Shown: positions 59,798 through 64,000 of the stretch, piece by piece
How positions within the stretch are numbered: the stretch's first letter is position 1
Layout of the letters: each line of letters begins with the position of its first letter
Assembly (NCBI GenBank): GCA_958349055.1
Contig: CATWBO010000007.1
Location: 1-64,000, forward strand
Direction of reading: 5' to 3'
Origin: an uncultured bacterium
GTDB taxonomy: Bacteria > Actinomycetota > Coriobacteriia > Coriobacteriales > Coriobacteriaceae
Length of the DNA stretch: 64,000 bases
Translations under genes and position numbers: made by a program
Notes under the pieces: generated by a model
The model's database searches: none
Told to the model about the DNA's origin: nothing
The model's input: the letters and a program-made list of their open reading frames with translations, nothing else

Positions 59798-60358
59798 CTA
59801 CACAAGCTCGTCAGACTGCTCTTGGAGCAGCGAGGCATAACTCCAGATCGCCGAGATAAACAAACAGACAACTGCGCCGATAAACGACCCCGCATCAAAG
59901 GTAGCGCCTTGGCAAATCTCAATAACGAAGGAATGAGGCACGATGTAAAGCTCCAGTTCGCCAATGGTGAGATTGACCGATCCATAGGCACCAACAAGCG
60001 AAACCGCGGCGTTAACAGCAAAGGCAAGCGCGAGAACACGGATAAGCCGCACATGCGTCTTGGTAAAGGGCGAGACGCCCCGAGAGATATTACGGCTGAT
60101 CCCGCACAAAACGACAAGCGAAATACCCACGACGAGTGCCAGGCACAGTCCGCTTGGGATAACGACGCACCCGCCATTGAGAAACGTCACGACACCGAAA
60201 GAATCGACAGAAGCAACGTTTGTAACCGCATACCAGATCACGTAAACAACCAACGCGGCAAAAGCGACGAGCATCCCTGCAAAAACGGCTGCCATGCAAA
60301 AACCAAGCTTCCTGATATTTTCGCCCGCCTTGGCCATACGCTGAACGCTGTTGGACAT
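59798..60358 (-). CDS. DUF2975 family membrane protein
   Basis: A 186-aa protein with four hydrophobic helices (LGFCMAAVFAGMLVAFAALV first). RNISRGVSPFTKTHVRLIR before helix 3 is the family mark. Its function is unknown; it is nearly always paired with an XRE regulator, and may sense or anchor it. ATG 60358 has GAGGGTGAG upstream; the frame is open 33 codons more without support. A strong operator-like palindrome lies just upstream. Confidence 0.85.
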   Translation of the reverse strand: MSNSVQRMAKAGENIRKLGFCMAAVFAGMLVAFAALVVYVIWYAVTNVASVDSFGVVTFLNGGCVVIPSGLCLALVVGISLVVLCGISRNISRGVSPFTKTHVRLIRVLALAFAVNAAVSLVGAYGSVNLTIGELELYIVPHSFVIEICQGATFDAGSFIGAVVCLFISAIWSYASLLQEQSDELV

Positions 60359-60378
60359 ACACTCACCCTCATCGACTC

Positions 60379-60412
60379 TATCGTTATTCGAACAGTTTAT
60401 CGAACAACGATA
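60379..60412 (-). promoter_or_regulatory. Operator-like palindrome upstream of DUF2975-XRE
   Basis: TATCGTTATTCGA and TCGAACAACGATA pair at 12 of 13 positions across an 8-nt spacer. The right half TATCG-AACAA-CGATA is itself a palindrome. Fits autoregulation by the XRE protein. Confidence 0.6.
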
Positions 60413-60500
60413 TGGATTGCATGCGGAAAGCCCCGCCAGTGCGCATAGGCCATTCACTAATCAGAAGGGGTGAGCGTGGATTTTTGGACATGTATCGAAC

Positions 60501-60564
60501 GAGAGTGGATAATCTCCCACTTTGAGGCCGCCACCGGGCCTAAAACGGGAGATTATCCACTCTC
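60501..60564. repeat. 64-bp hairpin with 18-bp perfect arms
   Basis: GAGAGTGGATAATCTCCC (60501-60518) and its exact complement (60547-60564) surround a 28-nt loop. The arm/loop layout is like one unit of the array at 50764. It lies between the Hpt gene end (60589) and the operator at 60379. Confidence 0.85.
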
Positions 60565-60588
60565 ATAGTCATCAAAGCTCGCGAGCTC

Positions 60589-60945
60589 TTACTCGGCCGC
60601 CTCGCGCAGGGCCGACATCGTAGCCGCATATTGCTGCTGTAGCGCATGCATTCCCTCGCGAGCGCCGTCAACGGCATCGGCGCCGCGCAGCGCCTCGGTC
60701 ACCACGACCGCTGGCTCGTACAGATTATCGAATCCCAGGTTCTGGCTCACGCCCTTGAGCGTGTGCGCTGCCATAAACGCACCTTCGGCGTCTCCCGCCG
60801 CCATGGCGGCTTCCAGCTTGTCCATGCTCTCGTCATCCAAAAACTTGAGGGCAAAGCGGGCAAGCATTTCCTCGCCCATCAGCCGAGCGCACGCGTCATC
60901 ATAATTTGCGCCGATCTTCTCATACGCCTCACGCATGGAAATCAT
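60589..60945 (-). CDS. Hpt (histidine phosphotransfer) domain protein
   Basis: A 118-aa four-helix phosphorelay protein. The phospho-acceptor His61 lies in AAHTLKGVSQNLGF. It passes phosphate between response-regulator receiver domains. It starts 24 bp after the GGDEF-REC-HD-GYP gene, whose REC domain is its most likely partner. Two ATGs (60945 and 60936) follow AAGGAG; the second is nearer the usual family start. Confidence 0.92.
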   Translation of the reverse strand: MISMREAYEKIGANYDDACARLMGEEMLARFALKFLDDESMDKLEAAMAAGDAEGAFMAAHTLKGVSQNLGFDNLYEPAVVVTEALRGADAVDGAREGMHALQQQYAATMSALREAAE

Positions 60946-60968
60946 GGGTTAAAACTCCTTTGGTCAAA

Positions 60969-62849
60969 CTAAATCGTGGGAAACGCAACGACGTCAGCAG
61001 GGCGTGCCAACGTCTCGGCAATTTGGTCTTGCACCTCGAGCAGGCAATCGAGCAGCAGCGGGTTAAAGGTGCCGCACTTACCGTCCAGGATCATCTGGAT
61101 CGCCTCCTCGTGCGGGATAGCGTCCTTGTACACGCGCACGCTCGTCAGTGCATCGTACACGTCAGCCACCGAAACCACCTGCGCGGCAATGGGAATTTCG
61201 TCGCCCTTAAGGCCATCGGGATAACCCTTGCCGTCCCAGCGCTCGTGATGCCAACGCGCAATCTGGTACGCATATTCCATAAGCGCATTGCCGGCGTGAT
61301 GGCTACCCAGCTCAAGCAGCATGTCGGCGCCGATCGTGGTATGCGTCTTCATAATCTCGAACTCCTCGGGCGTAAGGCGTCCGGGCTTGTTGAGAATCGC
61401 ATCGTCAATCGACATCTTGCCGATATCGTGCAGCGCCGAAGCCAGGGCGATCGTGGAGCGTTCCTCATTGTCGAGGAAGATCGTGCCGCTACGCTGGACC
61501 AGACAGCCAAGCAGCAGCTCGGTCAGCTTCTCGATGTTCGTAACGTGCCTGCCGCTCTCGCCGTTGCGAAGCTCCATGACGCCAGCCATGATGTCGATGA
61601 GCATGCGACTGTTCTTGACGCGCTCGTTGTACTGCTGGGACAGCAGGCTCGTCAGGCGGCGCTGTTTGGCGTACAGGCGGATGGTGTTGTTTACGCGGCG
61701 GCGCACGATACGGGAGTCAAACGGGCGGTTGATATAGTCCGAGGCGCCCAGCTCGTACGCGCGCAGAACCATATCATCGGAATCTTCGCTCGAAATCATG
61801 ATGACAGGCAGATTGTCGATACCCGTTCGGCGCGACAGATCGGCCAGCACCTCAAAGCCGCTTATGCCCGGCATGACAATGTCCAGCATCACGAGCGACA
61901 ACTCATCGCCATAGCGGTCGACCATGTCGAGCGCTGTACGACCGTTGTCGGCCTCGAGGATGCAATACTCGTCCTTGAGCATCTCGTTGAGAATGGCTCG
62001 GTTCATCTCGGAGTCATCGACAATAAGCACCAAAGGCTTTTCGCTTTGGAAGGCCTCGATGGAATCGGCATCGGTCACGACCGTACCGGCTTTTGCCTTA
62101 GCGCGGCCCAATAATTGGACAGCACGGCCAACGCCCTCATCGACCGTTTCGCCATGAATGCGAACGCCACCAACACATGCCGTCAAGCTCACGTACTCAT
62201 GGCCCGGAACAATCGTGGAACGAACGGCATCGGATACCTGATGTAGACGACGGGTGAAGTCATCGGAGGAAATATTGGGCATGACGACCACAAACTTGTC
62301 GCAGCCATAGCGCACAAGCTCGTCAGTCGAACGAATTCCGCTGCGTATGGCTGTCGCCACAGCACCGAGTGCAAGGTCGCCGGCATGACGACCACACGTA
62401 TCGTTGAAGACCCTAAAATCATCAAGGTCGATCACCGCCACGCCGGCCTTCATGCGGGCGCTACGGAGCTTTTCCTCGTAATATCGGCGATTGTGCACGC
62501 TCGTCAGCACGTCGGTGTAGACAAGGTCCTCTTCCGCGGCCTCTTGCTCATCGATCGGACGCACCATCAGCAGGACGTGAGGCTCGCCCTCGACCTTTAG
62601 AGGGCGCAGACGGGCGCGGTACTCAATACCATCATTGAGCAGCTGCTCCGACACCTCACCCGAATCTGCCAAGGCCTCAAGACTCGACTGACGCAGGCAA
62701 GGGCAGCGATCGCCGGCGAGCAAGCAGTTAGGCTCGCTCTTAATCTGATCGGCCGACAGCAAACGCACCACGGGGTAGGTCTTCGCGACGCGGGCGACCT
62801 CGGCGGCAGCCTCCTCGTCGGTTAGATTGACCTCGTGATTATTGAGCAT
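60969..62849 (-). CDS. Degenerate GGDEF - receiver - HD-GYP signalling protein
   Basis: A 626-aa protein with domains in order. A Cys-containing N-terminal sensor region (about 1-110, CLLAGDRCPCLR) comes first. A GGDEF-like domain (about 112-270) follows, whose signature reads YGCDKF instead of GGDEF, so it is probably not a working diguanylate cyclase. A receiver domain (about 272-395: VLIVDDSEMN, phospho-Asp in VMLDIVMPG) comes next. An HD-GYP domain (about 410-615) with ALHDIGKM and HHERWDGKGYP is intact and should hydrolyse cyclic di-GMP. ATG after AAAGGG. Confidence 0.93.
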   Translation of the reverse strand: MLNNHEVNLTDEEAAAEVARVAKTYPVVRLLSADQIKSEPNCLLAGDRCPCLRQSSLEALADSGEVSEQLLNDGIEYRARLRPLKVEGEPHVLLMVRPIDEQEAAEEDLVYTDVLTSVHNRRYYEEKLRSARMKAGVAVIDLDDFRVFNDTCGRHAGDLALGAVATAIRSGIRSTDELVRYGCDKFVVVMPNISSDDFTRRLHQVSDAVRSTIVPGHEYVSLTACVGGVRIHGETVDEGVGRAVQLLGRAKAKAGTVVTDADSIEAFQSEKPLVLIVDDSEMNRAILNEMLKDEYCILEADNGRTALDMVDRYGDELSLVMLDIVMPGISGFEVLADLSRRTGIDNLPVIMISSEDSDDMVLRAYELGASDYINRPFDSRIVRRRVNNTIRLYAKQRRLTSLLSQQYNERVKNSRMLIDIMAGVMELRNGESGRHVTNIEKLTELLLGCLVQRSGTIFLDNEERSTIALASALHDIGKMSIDDAILNKPGRLTPEEFEIMKTHTTIGADMLLELGSHHAGNALMEYAYQIARWHHERWDGKGYPDGLKGDEIPIAAQVVSVADVYDALTSVRVYKDAIPHEEAIQMILDGKCGTFNPLLLDCLLEVQDQIAETLARPADVVAFPTI

Positions 62850-63060
62850 ATGGGGCCCTTTCTATCGTCACGCACGGCAACGGTGCATATCAAATGGTAC
62901 AAGGGTAACATCTAACAGCTGCAGAAAAACGCGCGATTATCGTTGCATTTTTATGACCTGGCAAACGGCGGTAATGGAGCCGCGGGCGCGCGGTTATGGG
63001 CGCATTCGTTAACAATGACGAAACGCTAGCAGTCCCCCTCCCCGCAGGTCATCGAGCGCG

Positions 63061-63858
63061 CTAACGCTCCAAGACATCGCGAACGGCGCTTGCCGCCATA
63101 ACGGGGCGATCGCGCAGACCGTTATGCGCGCCCGGGATCGTCACGAGGGGGCAATCGAGATATTCGGCAGCCGCTCGCGTACCAGCCTCGCGGGGCGTAC
63201 CGACCGAAAGCTCACCCAAAAACACGGCCGACACCGCCTTTGACGCGCGGGCGCGCTCCCAGTCGGGAGCATATGTCATATTTGTTCCGTATTCATTGGC
63301 CATGAAGCAACGACCATTGCGCAGGGCATGCTTGGCTTCCGCTTCGGTCGTTCCAGGAGCCTCGGGATCCAAGTCGCCGAGGGCTCCCAAGAAAAGCCGG
63401 AGCGCCCTTGAAACCTTTCCGGCCGCAATCATATCGAGCAAAACCGGTGCTGCGCCTATGCCGACGCCTTCGGCCGACACAGCCGGCTCATGCAGAATCG
63501 CACGGTCGACGAGATGGGGTTCGGTACGAAGAAGCTCCAGCGCCACCAACGTACCGGCGCTGTGCGCAAGCACATTTGTCGGAGCGCCAACGTGTTCGAT
63601 CACGGCTTGCAGATCGGCGGCCTGAGCGGCAAGATCATAGCTGCCGTCTGCCGCATCGCTGCTGCCACCACAGCCGCGGCGGTCGTAGGCAATTACGCGG
63701 TAGTTGCGACTGAGCTCACAAGCGATGCTGTCGAAAAATGTGCCGTCGACACAAGCGCCGTGCACGCACACCAAGGCAGGAGCATCAGGCGACACATCCG
63801 GGTCGGCATATTCGCGACAGGCAATCGTGGTGCCCGCATTCTCGACCGCAAAATCCAT
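63061..63858 (-). CDS. Alpha/beta hydrolase
   Basis: A 265-aa protein of the alpha/beta hydrolase fold. The oxyanion segment is VCVHGACVDGTFF, the nucleophile Ser100 lies in LAHSAGTLVALEL, and the catalytic His is in TIPGAHNGLRDRP near the C-terminus. Its substrate (an ester, amide or epoxide) is unknown. It is a single gene. The 211 bp between it and the GGDEF gene hold no feature I can support. Confidence 0.85.
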   Translation of the reverse strand: MDFAVENAGTTIACREYADPDVSPDAPALVCVHGACVDGTFFDSIACELSRNYRVIAYDRRGCGGSSDAADGSYDLAAQAADLQAVIEHVGAPTNVLAHSAGTLVALELLRTEPHLVDRAILHEPAVSAEGVGIGAAPVLLDMIAAGKVSRALRLFLGALGDLDPEAPGTTEAEAKHALRNGRCFMANEYGTNMTYAPDWERARASKAVSAVFLGELSVGTPREAGTRAAAEYLDCPLVTIPGAHNGLRDRPVMAASAVRDVLER

Positions 63859-63969
63859 GTTGTGCCCCCATCATCAATGCTCATCCAGTTGCACGTCAGC
63901 ACGGTTGGATGGACCCGCATTGCTTTACACCTTGTTAACAGATTAACTTTACCCGACCCGAGGCTTTTC

Positions 63970-64000
63970 ATGGCACGACATCATGAGCGACGTGAAAAAA
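63970..64000 (+). CDS. Possible start of a gene cut by the window edge
   Basis: ATG at 63970 opens MARHHERREK, with GAGG 7 nt upstream. Only ten codons are visible, so neither the product nor the reading frame can be confirmed. Confidence 0.3.
   Translation, partial: MARHHERREK

Overview
The window is about 64 kb of GC-rich chromosome (roughly 60 percent by eye, not computed). It looks like a member of the Coriobacteriia, most like Collinsella. That placement is inference from gene content and style: an argCJBD cluster, a fused EcfAA' cobalt/vitamin-type ABC ATPase with a riboflavin S-component, a giant 2-hydroxyacyl-CoA dehydratase activator-like protein, an AmaP/DUF2273/Asp23 cluster, NifU-like and P-II/AmtB genes, and many palindromic repeats between genes. 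No ribosomal RNA, phage, plasmid or complete insertion sequence was seen.

Layout. 1-1000: tRNA-Val(TAC), whose 3' end and terminator are repeated twice more in tandem, then an AT-rich 217-bp element with terminal inverted repeats. 1001-5889 (minus): arginine biosynthesis, argC-argJ-argB-argD, with an ARG-box-like palindrome upstream. 6155-10573 (minus): two pyridoxamine-phosphate-oxidase-like genes and an ECF riboflavin transporter behind an FMN riboswitch. 10768-12705: an orphan TerB-like gene. 12908-15271 (minus): groES-groEL and a large cruciform. 15844-24372: amidohydrolase, M20 peptidase, zinc-ribbon membrane protein, YitT-type protein, envelope-stress cluster amaP-DUF2273-asp23, and YebC. 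24537-29643 (minus): DUF6020 membrane protein, lgt, NifU-like, dCMP deaminase, coaX. 29877-32934 (plus): OPT transporter and DUF389 protein. 32991-41514 (minus): small membrane-anchored protein, AAC(3)-like acetyltransferase, 3-hydroxyacyl-CoA dehydrogenase, and the 1595-residue activator with its TetR-type regulator. 41515-42070: a candidate type I toxin-antitoxin locus. 42071-48696: HAD phosphatase, TetR-MFS efflux pair, glnB-amtB, CmpB-like membrane protein, HD protein. 48925-52261: DXS-like enzyme, a regular array of alternating inverted repeats, and an iron alcohol dehydrogenase. 52531-56817 (plus): polar amino-acid ABC importer and a C26 amidohydrolase. 56931-60358 (minus): DUF2975/XRE regulators with an ABC exporter. 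60589-63858 (minus): Hpt protein, GGDEF-REC-HD-GYP protein, alpha/beta hydrolase.

The most interesting non-coding signals are four. (1) At 41.7-42.0 kb a 41-residue hydrophobic/basic peptide gene has an apparent Shine-Dalgarno-sequestering hairpin and a convergent promoter that would make an antisense RNA over its 3' end. (2) At 50.76-50.98 kb six 14-bp repeats alternate in orientation every 39-41 bp. (3) A family of palindromes sits within about 10 nt of the stop codons of at least five unrelated genes; two members have arms that covary. (4) Several long inverted-repeat elements (199 bp at 15.1 kb, about 240 bp at 15.4 kb, 131 bp at 35.8 kb) occupy the larger gene-free gaps.
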